The translations under genes and the position numbers were made by a program. The notes below the pieces were generated by a model. It saw only the letters and a list, made by a program, of their open reading frames with translations. It had not been told where the DNA came from and ran no database searches. A stretch of DNA of 64,000 bases from Hydra vulgaris (Eukaryota; Cnidaria; Hydrozoa; Anthoathecata; Hydridae), in assembly GCF_038396675.1 (NCBI RefSeq), contig NC_088930.1, positions 35,616,001 to 35,680,000 of the forward strand. The letters run 5' to 3'. Shown piece after piece: positions 51,726-63,599 of this stretch. Each line of letters begins with the position of its first letter. Positions within the stretch are counted from its first letter, which is position 1.

Positions 51726-53538
51726 ATGTTTAAGATTAACTAAGACTTGTCCTATTTGTAGGGATAAGTTTAGTTTGTTTTTAGCAATGTTACTCCAAGA
51801 TGGTCAGTCTGGGATAATCTGTGCGGCTTTTGATTTTATATCTTTTTCAATCACTGATAATTTTTAATCAAGTTTGTTAATTTTGTAGTCTTGTAAACTA
51901 ATTTGACCTATTGACCTTTGTTTAAAGATATTGTTTATAAATTCCATTATCCAGATTATCCAGAAGTTAATTTTAATAATTTTTCTTTTTTATTGGTAGT
52001 TTTTTGAATATTATACTGTATTGCTTTAACTAATAACAATCATAAGTAAAATGATTCATAACATTTTTTATTTTATTTTTATAATCGTTTTGTAGGAATC
52101 TATTTTTAGGTATTAACTAATCTCATAGGAATAAAAGTTTATCAGAAAAGTATGGTCTGTTGAACATTAATTTTTAGTTCAAGACTTAATATATTCAAAA
52201 TTTTTAAACATAAATAATAAATCACTAGTTTAGCTGGTTAGATATTCATGTAAATAAATAAACAAAAAAACAAAAATTAAAGATAATATCATTGATGATT
52301 ATATTTTTTAAATTGGGTCAATATAACTCGAAAATACGGTGACAAGCAAATTTATAACACAAATTTAAAGGAGCTTTTCCAAACACGTCTTATCTTGTCA
52401 ATGAGCGGAAGTTGGAGATATCATATTTAAATAAACTAAAATAAAAATACTATTAAATCACCAATCAATCTCATGAAGACAAAAATATTAACTTAAAAAA
52501 ATAGCAAAGTAAAGAGTTTGAATGTAAGATGGATTGAGATAAACATGAATAAAAATTTTCTTGTAACCCAATTATAAAAATAAATTTCATAATATTCATC
52601 AAATGTGAATGCAGAAAATTGATGAAAAATTCAAAATGAAAATTGATGAAAAATGAAAATTGATGAAAAATGCGGAAAAATGATAAAAAAAAACTGTTTA
52701 ATTTTTTATCATTCAATTTTTTATTATTAATTTCCGTATTTTCTAATTTTTTGTTATTTTATTTCTTATTATTAGAAATATGCTTTGCATTTTTATTCTG
52801 TAAGATAATGTACTTTTAGAGAACCCAAATACCTCTGCAATTCGATTGGTTTATCAAAAACATGTTTACCATTATCATACTTTGATTAATTTTTAGATTT
52901 TTAATAATTTAACTAGCCAATAAGATCGTAAAGAGCCGCGCAGTACATCCGAATGTGCCCCATGAAAACTGTCCAGTGCTACCTCAACCCTGATTCAGAA
53001 CATATTCAACAATATTTTCGTGAAAATGTTATGATTTATAATTGAACTTTTTATTTATACCGTAGAACATATTCTTTTCACCAAAAATGTAAAAAAAAAT
53101 TCTTTGAACTTAAGTAAGCTCTTTACTCAAATGTATTATGGCGATAGTTTTTTTTTACAAAAAAAAAGTCAATAGTTTTAGTTAAATTTGATTGGTTGTA
53201 GCGCTTATAACTTCGACATACCAAAAACTTTATAAGCAAACCTTGTTTAAAGCGTTTTTTATTTCGTTAAGAGCTCATCAGATAATACGTGAGAGTCTTA
53301 GGTGGAAGGAGGGGAGGGGGTTTGGAAAGTGTCACCAAATATCAAATGGGGGAGGGAGTAGTTTGCAACAGTGTGACTTGATATTTAAAATTTTAAATTA
53401 AATTTTTTTATCACTGCGTAGTTTGTTAAAATTGAAAAACTCGGAGATATTTATATATAATACGGAAATTTTCAAGAAAAATGGTATGCAACGACTTCAC
53501 GAGTGGCTAGCGTTTATTTTTTAACGGAGTCATAACAA
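51726..53538. other. gene-free stretch with short direct repeats
   Basis: No coding similarity. AAAATTGATGAAAAATGAAA-like units repeat at about 52610-52680. G-rich blocks at 53290-53360 with GTGTCACC and GTGTGACTTG may be a fragment of the AGGGGTCGTCC MITE family. Confidence 0.45.
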
Positions 53539-54950
53539 ATGAAAATAAAAAATTTAAATAAGTTTTTTTACACGTTCACCTTAATAAGAGCACAAAATTC
53601 TGAGCATAAGTATCATGCAGACACAAAATTTGCTAAAGCATCCATTAGTGCCTTTAAAGAACTTGCGGCAGTCTTGGGTCCTAAAGAAGTGACGTTTCAC
53701 TCCCAGAATGATAAAGCCAGGGTTCCAATTGGATTAACAGCTGCAAACAAACAAGCACCAATGATGATGCATATGGAGTAAAAGGTGACTTTAGCTGATC
53801 ATGATTTTGAAATTGCTCTTCAACACAAACTTTTTCCTTCAGTCATTGCAGCCATAAAAATTAAAAAAGATTGCATGGAAAAACAAGCAGTCACATACTC
53901 TGGCCCAAAGTACATAGCAATCAGAAGTGCAAAACATGATTTATTAACAGTACTTAGTCAATCAGAAGACATGAACAGAATAAACCATCTTCCTGCATTT
54001 AAAAGCAGCTTATTTACTGAAGTTGGAGATAGCGAATCAATCATGATTATAACTGTTGATGGTGGGACAGATGAAAATTCAAGATATGAAAAAATAATTG
54101 ATTGTGCCAAGACTTATTTCAAAGACATAACCTTGATGGAATGTTTGTGGCCACTAATGCTCCTGGCAGAAGTGCCTTTAATAGGGTAGAGAGAAGAATG
54201 TTTCCGCTAAGCCATGACCTAGCAGGAATTATACTTCCATTTGATCTTTTTGGAAGCCATTTTAATTCAAGAGGAGAAACAACAGACAAAGTTATGGAGA
54301 AGGTAAATTTTGCCAAAGCTAGTGAAGTTCTTGCTCAAATTTGGTCTAGCACAGTCATTGATGGATTTGAAACTAAAGTCATAAAATTATAATATATATT
54401 TGAAACTAAAGTACATAAAACCAAACAGTGAAAAATGTGTGCAGTTAAAACATTTTGGAGCAGAGTGGGATGCTAAATATGCCAGAGAAAGTCAATACTT
54501 CCTTCAAATTGTAAAATGTAATGATCAAAACTGCTGTGGTCATCGTCACAGCTCACTGTTTCAATTTTTTTACTGACTTTCTTCCACGACCAGTCCCTTT
54601 GTTCCAAGGAGAAGATGGTCTTGAATGCAATAATACAAAGAACAATTTTGCATCCCACTTTTTAAACTTATCACTTTGCAAAACAATTTTTCCTGGGACA
54701 GTTACAAAAAAGTATCTGAATGGATTGCCATACAACTACTCATGTCCAAACATTCAAAATTCCTTACCAAAAAGAATTTACCAATTGTACCAATCGCAGT
54801 TTATATTTTGCCACTATTAAATCAATGAAACAACATAAAACAGTTTATTCAAGTATTGGATATTCGAATGAGATTCAAAAATTTAGATCACATTGCCGTG
54901 CGGCAATGAAAATAATAAACAAAATTATCGATGAACACGGAACTCCTTGA
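53539..54950 (+). pseudogene. transposon-type gene of an unassigned family
   Basis: Reads HYADTKFAK-like start, then LGPKEVTFHSQNDKARVPIG, LTAANKQAPMMMHME, VTLADHDFEIALQHKLFPSV, YSGPKYIAIRSAKHDLLT and MIITVDGGTDENSRYEK. In another frame it reads MFVATNAPGRSAFNRVERRM, FPLSHDLAGIILP, ESQYFLQIVKCND and a C-terminal zinc-finger-like SLYFATIKSMKQHKTV. A stop at 53779-53781 lies between M-E and K-V-T-L. Frameshifts occur near 54110, 54420, 54540 and 54780. This protein type is widespread in cnidarian and arthropod repeats. The V-D-G-G and R-V-E-R-R-M blocks could hold acidic catalytic residues, but that is a guess. Confidence 0.6.
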
Positions 54951-55220
54951 ATACTTGAAGGTCAAAGTCCGATTCGGAAATAAATTTAGGTTTAAGACAA
55001 ATTCATTAATTGTATTTTTTCTTAAAATAAACAATTACATATTACAATTAAAATATACGTTTATAAAAATAGTTTTTTTGTCTTTTTTACGTCATACTGG
55101 GGGTGGGGGCTCTTCAAAATGCCACATTGTCACATAAGGAAGGGGTGGGGGGGGGATGGTTTAAAAACGGCAAAAAAATCATGTACTATTTGAATAGCTA
55201 TATACTATCAGGGATTTGTC

Positions 55221-55573
<353 letters not shown>

Positions 55574-56037
55574 ATTGCGCTTCGCATAATTTTTTTATAA
55601 ACAATTTGAAAACGTTTATAAAACCTTCGTTTTTTAAATATCTATAACTAATTTCTTATTCGAAACAACTATATAAAAATATTTCGCAATTAAACGAGTA
55701 ATAAAAATAAAAATGGCGCAAATATGTAAACTTTAGTAAATAATTGTAGATTTTTTGTTACCTTTTGAATAAAAAAAAAGAACGTTGCATAGAACTTAAT
55801 ACAACGTGGTATTGAACTTGCTACAACAAGTAAAAAGTTATATTGTTCATAAAAGGCAATTTTTTTTAAATGTATTTGCATTTTCCTTTTACTTTTTTGG
55901 AGTTTTAGGTTTCATGAGTTTAATTATTAATTTTGAATATTATTAGATAATATTTTATTATCTTATAATTACAGCTTGCAAATTAGATTTAAATAAGTTT
56001 GTATTCATTATTGTAACATTGCTTAACAATCTATTAA

Positions 56038-57787
56038 ATGATTTACTTCAGTGGTATTTCTTTAAAACGAAAGTTGTCTGGTGCGGAAGGAAAGCGTCGT
56101 AAACGGCTGAAGGAAATGTTGGAAGGGGCAGATACCAACCGCACTATTACTTCTTTTTATGCAAGAACTGTCGTTTTATCAATTTCTCCTAGCTCTGCCT
56201 CTACCTCTAGCCCTGCAACTACAGCTACTACATAATTTTTTTTAGATAATACTTCGAATTCTAATGGTTTTAACAGTACTTCTACTGCATCTCTTGCTAA
56301 TCCTGACACTGCTGCTACTACTTCTTCTTATGTTGGCTCTGTATCTACTGTTACTTCGGCATCATCTTTTAGCTCTTTCTTTAATTTTTCTTTTTTGTTT
56401 ACTAGCTCAGCCAACAATGATGTTTACTCTGCCTTAAAAAAATGATGTTACAGTCTACCAAAAAAAGCATCTAAGGAATAGTCCGCATCAACCTGTTTTA
56501 GCTTTTTCAAAACGTACATGTGGTAATCAGAAGCGATCATTTTGTCAGCAATGGTACAAACTGTTTCCATGGTTGCATTACACTATTGTCTGTTAATGGA
56601 AATGCATAATTTATCATCTTCAAAATGCAGCGAGGATGTTTTCACAAAAAATGGATTTACTAATTGGAAAAAGGTTTTCAAAAACTCCAGAAACACCAAA
56701 ATACTCTTTCTCATCGAGAAGCAATCGAGAAGGTTATAACTATTCCTTCAACAACTAAAGATATTGGTGAACTTATCAGCAAAACTCATGGAGAAGAAAA
56801 AATAGAAAATAGAGCAATGTTAATAATAATAATCACAAATATTCAATTTCTCGCCAGACAAGGTATTGCTCTGCGTGGTGATTTCACTACAGACAAAGAC
56901 TATAAAGAATTTAATTCCAACTTTTCTTAGTTACTTAATCTCAGAAGTAAAGATATTCCCGCTTTAACTAAATGTTATCAGAAAGTTGCAAGATAATTTA
57001 CAAGTGCAGTAATCCAAAATGAAATTCTGCAGATAATAGGTCTCACTATACTCAGAAAAATTACATCCAACATCTCTGGAAAATGGTTTACTATAATGGT
57101 TGATGAAACTACAGGTCAGTCCAACACTGAGCAAATAGTGATTTGCTTGCGATATGTAGATGAAGATGACTTGGACAACAAGGATATTTAATGCTTCAAA
57201 AGATAGAATAGAAAAGATAGAAAGATAAAATTACTTTTAAATGTTTCATCTGAAGGTAGTTCAATAAATAACGAAGTTCTTGCTTTCTATGCTACAGGTT
57301 TGAATGCTTCAAGACTGCATGCACAATTACAAATTATGCACGAATCCACAACTGAACCATTAAAGACTCTACAAAAAGTCCTTCATTTTGTCACGTAAGA
57401 TATGAATGGATTTTCTATAAACCTTACTGTTTATTTAATAATTACAACTGCTCAAATTGAGTAACATATGCACTAAAATGCGTATTTGTATGCTAATATA
57501 ACACATAATTTTTTGTGTTTTACAGAAAAGCAAATAAAATTGAAAAGGAATCATTATCAGAAATCAAGAAGTTGATAAAACTTATTCTTCTAATACCAGC
57601 AACAAATGCTACTAGCGAGAAGAATCAAAACTTGGTTAAGAAGTACCATGAACCAAGCACGGTTAAACTGGTGTGTACTGTTAAAAATACACACACAAAA
57701 AAAACTGATGAACTTATCATCATAAATATAGCCAATGACCTTTGTAGCCGAAGTGAAGGTAGAAAAATTGAATTTGGACAATTTTAA
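56038..57787 (+). pseudogene. hAT (ZMYM1-like) transposase, internally deleted
   Basis: N-terminal LSGAEGKRRKRLKEMLEGAD, a Ser/Thr-rich linker, then a TTF-type region with FTKNGFTNWKKGFQKL, SHREAIEKVITIPSTTKDIG and ENRAMLIIIITNIQFLARQG, then ALRGDFTT. Next is TSAVIQNEILQIIGL and WFTIMVDETTGQSNTEQIV, including the Asp of V-D-E-T-T. The middle of the catalytic domain is missing after about 57190. The C-terminus has SEIKKLIKLILLIPATNATS, the hAT dimerisation signature. A spliceable intron, 57395-57525 (GTAAGA...TACAG), joins in phase. Stops at about 56233, 56450 and 56928 and a frameshift near 56700 show it is dead. Confidence 0.8.
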
Positions 57788-58063
57788 ATAAAAATCTTGA
57801 AACTGCTGTAATGTTTTATAACATTCTTATACAATATAAAACTTGAAGTTTGTAAAAATAATTTGTTTTCCGTTTCTGATCTATATATTCATTTCCAAAT
57901 CACGTATGCATTCGAAAATATTATATTTTAAGGCCGAATTTTACTTCAAATTATTAAAAACATTTTTTAGTATAAATTACCTCAAAAACCTACAAGATAT
58001 CAAATTCAAAAAAGTTGGTGTAATCGATACAGTATAGGCATTACTACAGAATTTTGAAGAGTA

Positions 58064-58312
58064 GTGCGGTAGTGGTGTAGTAGTAAAGCGCTCGCTTTAT
58101 AAGCAAGAGGTTCTTAATTCAATCCCCACCACGTCCCTGGTAGCATCTCGCACAACTTGTTTCTACGCGCAGCGGCCTTGTTCATCAAGGTTCGAGTTTC
58201 GGAGTTATAGAGTTAAGAGAGGGTTATAACCACTATTAAGTAGCCTCCTCATCTGTAGTGACCTTCTCGACCTTGAGGAGGTGAATAACAAAACAAAAAC
58301 AAACAAAAAAAG
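58064..58312 (+). mobile_element. tRNA-derived SINE, copy 1
   Basis: The head resembles a tRNA: GGTAGTGGTGTAGTAGTAAA, CTCGCTTTATAAGCAAGAGG, then the B-box TTCTTAATTCAATCCCC. The body has CTTGTTCATCAAGGTTCGAG and TTTCGGAGTTATAGAGTT. The tail is AAACAAAAACAAAC-rich. A second copy is at 58844-59017. Confidence 0.8.
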
Positions 58313-58403
58313 AGTTTTATTATTAAGAGACATGTTATTTGCGCCCCTACTCTTTCTAGCTCCCTCCCCTCCTCCCCCCAAATTAAATAAGTTGTCTACG
58401 TCA

Positions 58404-58405
<2 letters not shown>

Positions 58406-58499
<94 letters not shown>

Positions 58500-58512
58500 A
58501 TATATGTATATA

Positions 58513-58588
<76 letters not shown>
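58406..58588. repeat. (TA)n tract, interrupted
   Basis: About 180 bases of TA with TGTATG interruptions near 58490-58520. Confidence 0.95.
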
Positions 58589-58589
<1 letters not shown>

Positions 58590-58668
58590 AAATCAATTAA
58601 ACATGTTAGTGGATTAATAATAGACATGGTTCTTGTTTGAATAATCCACATATTTAAAAGAATAAACT

Positions 58669-58669
58669 A

Positions 58670-58739
<70 letters not shown>
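58669..58739. repeat. (TA)n tract
   Basis: About 70 bases of TA. The flanks AAAAGAATA and TATTCTTTT are inverted copies, so the whole tract can fold back. Confidence 0.9.
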
Positions 58740-58740
<1 letters not shown>

Positions 58741-58769
58741 TTTTATGTTTTCATTTTATTCATTCATAA

Positions 58770-58843
58770 AGTGAAGCCCCTTCAAATTTAGGGGTTATAT
58801 GGTAATAATTTTTACACGCTAAGAGATTATACTATGAAACTTA
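58770..58843. mobile_element. central fragment of the hAT-type MITE
   Basis: CCCCTTCAAATTTAGGGG and GCTAAGAGATTATACTATGA match the centre of the element at 18421-18500. The SINE at 58844 starts directly inside it. Confidence 0.6.
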
Positions 58844-59017
58844 TAGCGGTAGTGGTGTAGTGGTAGAGCGCTCGCTTCATAAGCGAGAGGTTGCAAGTTT
58901 AATCCCCGCCACGTCCCTGGAAGTATCGCGCTCAACTTATTTCTCCTCGCAGCAACCTTGTTCGTCAAGGCTCGTGTTTCGGAGTTATAGAGTTGAGAGA
59001 GGGTTAACCACAACTAA
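58844..59017 (+). mobile_element. tRNA-derived SINE, copy 2
   Basis: GGTAGTGGTGTAGTGGTAGA, GCTCGCTTCATAAGCGAGAG and GGTTGCAAGTTTAATCCCCG give a clear cloverleaf-like head with a CAT anticodon triplet and a perfect CTCGC/GCGAG anticodon stem. The acceptor stem pairs poorly, so it is not a tRNA gene. The body matches copy 1 up to GAGAGGGTTAACCAC. The tail is replaced by the next repeat. Confidence 0.8.
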
Positions 59018-59340
59018 CCCAGCAAACACAAGACGTCTTAAAGACCGTCTTAATTGGGTCTTTAAATAGTCTTGTCTTTGATTGACGTTTTAAAGAAGTC
59101 TAATTGACGTATTCTGATATACCTTTTTTTGGCTAATTTTATTTAAGTTATCTTATTTACGTCTTAAATAAGTCTTCAAAAAACTTTTTGGTCGTAAAAA
59201 TATTTCGCGTCTTTGTAAAACGTCTTTTTTACGTCTATTTATGGATTTGTTAAAACATTTTTACATGCAAGACATCATTTAAAAAGACTTTTAACAATCT
59301 TTTTAAAGACACAAAATTTTTCATGGTGACAAAAAGTTTT
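59018..59340. repeat. repeat built from GTCTTAAA/AAAGAC motifs
   Basis: Begins CCCAGCAAACACAAGACGTC. Many alternating copies of GTCTTTAAA, AAAGAC and ACGTCTT occur in both orientations. There is no coding sequence. Such motif-rich blocks can be transposon subterminal regions. Confidence 0.5.
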
Positions 59341-59420
59341 TTTATATAAAGTTAAGTTTTACTTCAACCAATATTAATTTTCTAAACCATTATTCCAGCA
59401 AAAAGATTTATTTAGGTATC

Positions 59421-61350
59421 ATGGAAACTGAAAATCGAACGAAGCGTCGTCACTTAAATAAAAGTATAATGGATTTTATTATGAAATTTGAAGATGAAGA
59501 AGATGAAATTAATAATATTAGTACACCTGATTTGAATCCTGAACTTAATGCTTTTTATGCTGAGTCTGAAATACCTTTTGTACCTTTGGTACCTTTTGAA
59601 GCCCTAAATAATGATTTTGAAGCCCTAAATTAAAGAATGCGGAGCAACCAGTTCATCTTCAAGTTTTAGATATGAGAACTTTGATTGTTATAATGCATCA
59701 CTATTGTTGACAACAGAAGCATTATCAGAGGATTTGGCAGTGTGGTCAACAAAAAGCAAAATTTCTCAAAGTCTTTTAAACAAACTTTTAATAATTCTTA
59801 GAAAATATAGTCATTCAGAGTTGCCAAATGATGCAAGAACCCTTTTAAAACCCTTTAAAGTTGTTAAAGTAGATAAGAAGTGTGGTGGAACTTATGCGTA
59901 TTTTACTATTGCTAATAGCTTAAATTATTTTTTGAATACAAAAAATGCTTTTCAAAGTACCGAGTTATGTATTACTATTAATGTTGATGGACTACCTCTT
60001 TTTAAATCTTCTAATCTTCAACTATGGCCAATACTTGGTCTAATAGAGAACTATATTTTCATTATTGCACTTTTCTGTGGAAATGCTAAACCAAACTGCT
60101 TAGATGATTTTCTTAATGATTTTCTTAAAGAATTTTTATTGTTAACTAGTGAAGGTTTTTACTATAATAATAACAAATTTAAAGTTACACTAAAAGTATT
60201 CATATGTGATGCACCTTCTTGCTGTTTTCTTAAATGTATACAAGGTCACACAGGATATTACTCATGTGAACGATGCCAAGTTAAAGGATTATACGAAGAA
60301 CATAGAGTTGTTTTTATTGATAACAAGCCATCAACTCCGAGATTAACTGAAGAGTTTAATACCTTTGTGTACACTCAACATCAGAAATCTTTTACTCCTT
60401 TAGCTCAACTTGAAATATCTTGCGTTTCTGATTTTGTTTTGGATTATATGTACATGGTTTGTCTTGGTGCAGTAAGACGCATACTTACCTTTTTAAAGTC
60501 AGGTCCAAAACATTGTAGACTTTCAAATACCCAAATAAAGAATATATCTGATAATCTGTTAAGCTTACGTGGTATGATGCCATCTGAATTTGCTTGACAA
60601 CCACGTTCCCTTTTGGAGTTAGATCGATGGAAAGCTACAGAATTTAGACAATTTATTTTATACACTGGACCCTTAGTTTTAAAGGGTGTTGTTAGCAAAG
60701 AAATTATAATCATTTTCTAACATTGCATGTTGCAATGGTGACTCTCTTAAATGAGGACAATCGATTTAGAAAGCATTATCTTACATTCGCTATTAAATTA
60801 TTTTGTTATAAATTCAAAATATTTATATATAAAATCATTCTGTGTTTATAATGTTCACTCTTTACTTCATATTTGTGGTGATGTTGTTAAATTTGATTGT
60901 TCACTAAATGACATATCCTGTTTTCCCTTTGAAAATTTTATGCAGACATTAAAAAAAGCAGTAAAAAATTCAAAGAGTCCTGTTGTTCAAATAGCCAAAC
61001 AATATCAACGAATACAATCTTTATTAAATACAAAACCTCAAAAACTTAAAATTTCAGGGAAGCAGAATAATTCATGTTTTTACATAGAAGAAAATCAATT
61101 TTGTTTTGTAGATGAGAAATTATCATCTGGTTTTTTTAAATGTAGAATGTTTAGATTTGATTTACAAGATGATTTATATACACAGCCTATTCCGTCTAAA
61201 ATCTATAAAATTTTCTTTATACCAAATATTGATGAAATTCGAGTAAAAGTGGTTGAGTTAGGAATGGAAAGTCTTCTCCGAAAAGTTGTTGTTCTCCCTT
61301 GGAAGGAAGGTCTTGTTTGCTTTCCTTTGTTGCATGAAATAGAACATTAA
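59421..61350 (+). pseudogene. EnSpm/CACTA-like transposase (Tnp2-type), nearly intact
   Basis: N-terminal part 59421-59633 (acidic, METENRTKRRHLNKSIMDF). After a +1 shift, the frame 59704-60597 reads YAYFTIANSLNYFLNTKN, ITINVDGLPLFKSSNLQLWP, KVFICDAPSCCFLKCIQGHT, GYYSCERCQVKGL and SDFVLDYMYMVCLGAVRRIL. V-D-G, C-D-A-P and L-D-Y-M are candidate catalytic Asp positions. The protein continues after a TGA at 60595-60597, probably from CGA by C-to-T change ([12 protein letters not shown] follows in frame). A shift near 60710 leads to VYNVHSLLHICGDV and ISCFPFENFMQTLKKAVK. The last block ends at 61350. Few defects suggest a young copy. Assignment to EnSpm is from domain look only. Confidence 0.65.
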
Positions 61351-61594
61351 TTGAAATCTTTTTAAATAGAAATTACTTTTGTTCAAATATTTTATATTTA
61401 TCCTGTTTCATTAATTTTCATCTTGTAACCAAAGTTTAATACCGAATCTTATACTGTAAATGATATATATATATATTTATATATAAATGTATCTATATGT
61501 ATATATATAGATCTATAGTTTGTTGTCTTTGGGAAGAGCGGAAGGAAAAAAGTGCTTCTTACGCCAACACATACATCACTTTTAATTACTTTTG

Positions 61595-61628
61595 ACTTTC
61601 GTCCAACATTTGCGTGTTGGACGAAAGT
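61595..61628. repeat. perfect 14-bp hairpin
   Basis: ACTTTCGTCCAACA and TGTTGGACGAAAGT form a stem around TTTGCG, 245 bases after the EnSpm-like frame ends. It could be a subterminal site of that element or an unrelated hairpin. Confidence 0.6.
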
Positions 61629-61806
61629 AAAGACCATTAATTTAATTACAAATAAATCGTTTTTTAAAAAAACCACAAAAACGCAAATTTAATTGACCAG
61701 AATGTTTTAAAAACATTCTGAATGTTTTTAACAATATAAACAATGTTTTTATTTTTATTTTTTTTAATAAAATGTTTTTATTCTTATTTTATTTTACTGT
61801 AAATCA

Positions 61807-62005
61807 TGCGCGGAGTGTTGCTACATCGACTATCTTATAGCCTGACGCGCAAGGGAGTGCTGCTACATCGACTGACAAGTAGCCTGACTCGCAAGGGAGT
61901 GCTGCTACATTGACTGACAAAAAGCCTGACCCGCAAGGGAGTGCTGCTACATCTACTATCTTTTAGCCTGACCCGCAAGGGAGTGTTGCTACATCGACTG
62001 AGGGT
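61807..62005. repeat. 42-bp minisatellite, about 4.5 units
   Basis: Units with AGCCTGACNCGCAAGGGAGT and GCTGCTACATCGACTGACAA start at 61839, 61881, 61923 and 61965. They are much richer in G and C than their surroundings. The period is 14 codons. The plus frame reads SLTRKGVLLHRLTK-like units with one stop (CAT TGA) in the third unit. Confidence 0.9.
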
Positions 62006-62120
62006 TTGGTTGGGGCAGGCAGTCTATCAATTAATAAAAAAAAAAAATTCCGGTCTTGAATTTTGATTTTTACTTTTTGTCAATAAAATATGGAAAAAAC
62101 TTTCGGACAACATCTACGCG

Positions 62121-62247
<127 letters not shown>

Positions 62248-62841
62248 AATAGTAATTCATAATTTTTTCTTTTAAAACTTTAATTTTAATTTCTTCCTCT
62301 TGTTTGTTTGTTACAAGGTTATAATTTTAAATAAAAAGATCATCTTTAATTGAGATTATTGTAGCTTCTATTTAAAAATATATTTTTAAAGCTATTATTG
62401 AAAGTTTTTTGAACTTAAAAAAATTAATCATTTAAAATCAGTAAATAAATAAAAAATTTAAAATAAAAATAAGGTAAAATTAAAATCATTTGTCTAAGAG
62501 ATTTAATTTCTATAACATTGTTTCTATTGCTTACAAAAATTAAACAGCTTAAACAGCCCAGACAGTTATTTTAATACCATTTTTTTAATATCTTTTTTTT
62601 GTTTGTTTTGTAAATTTCTTGAGACAAATTAGCGCTCTTCCTCATCATTATCACCATAGTTATTAACCTAATGGGTTTTTTTATTTATTCTTGTTGCTTT
62701 ATAAATTAAAAGACAGTTATCTTTTTGTTATTGAAACTTATTACTGTTATTCCAACTTATTGTAAGGACTATTTTTTAGGTTTTAAAGTTTTTTTAGTTT
62801 AAACCTTAATGTAATTTTTACACTATGATTTAGTTTTACAC

Positions 62842-63530
62842 ATGATTTGGGCAAGAGCTGTTTGGGTAGAGAATTATGAGGAAATAGAAGATGTTGTGCC
62901 TAGAAAGTGGATAGATACAGAAAAAAATTTGTTATTCTGGCCTGCAGGTGTATCTTATCGAAGAGCTGTTAAAGAAGAAATGGATGTAGATGAAACATGG
63001 AACAAATATAAACTTATTAAAATTAAATTTGACAGTGGTATGAAATTTTCACACACAAGCATACATTATATACTGGCAATATAAATGATGTAAAAAACTG
63101 CCAAAATATCTGATGTTTATATTGGATTTATAATAACTTTTATTTTTTTAGATAATATGGAGGAGCTGAAAGAATATTGTTACACCACTGCAGCAGAGGA
63201 GGAAGATGTAACAGATATTTGTGTTTCCAAAAGTGCCTTTAAATTGAAAAATAATGTTAATTGTGTATTTACATTATATAATTATATTCATGTTTACTAT
63301 TTCTTTTTTTTTTTTTAATGTGAAATCTATATTGTAAATTGATATACTTCTTTAAATACTATATAAAAAATAAATAACAAAATTATTATATTTTAGAGTT
63401 ACCTGATTTTCCTTTGCCTCCGCCAGTTTTTAAATCTGTGGAGAAAAATCCATTAAAGAGATCCTTTGACTTTAATTTATCTCCTGGTTCTACTTCTTTC
63501 AAACAATCAAATCTGTGTTGTGTGTAGACT
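62842..63530 (+). CDS. putative multi-exon transposon companion gene, partial
   Basis: Exon 1 (62842-63037) reads MIWARAVWVENYEEIEDVVP, RKWIDTEKNLLFWPAG and DETWNKYKLIKIKFDS. It joins exon 2 (63152-63255, DNMEELKEYCYTTAAEEED) in phase through a GT/AG intron. Exon 2 joins a third exon from 63399 in phase (LPDFPLPPPVFKSVEKNPLK). The W-x-x-V-E-x-x-x-x-x-x-V-V-P-x-x-W-I...W-P pattern resembles small proteins that accompany EnSpm-like elements in animals and often carry a DUF4806 domain further on. It lies 1.5 kb downstream of, and on the same strand as, the EnSpm-like transposase. The 3' end is not resolved. Alternatively it is a host gene of unknown role. Confidence 0.45.
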
Positions 63531-63599
63531 TTGTCTAATAATTTTAAATTTTTTTCAAAATTTATTTTTTTATTCAATGTAAAATATTGCTTAATGTTT

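Noticed and set aside
58860-59069. An open frame of about 70 residues over the second SINE
   Set aside because: It is a translation of the tRNA-derived SINE, whose sequence explains it better.
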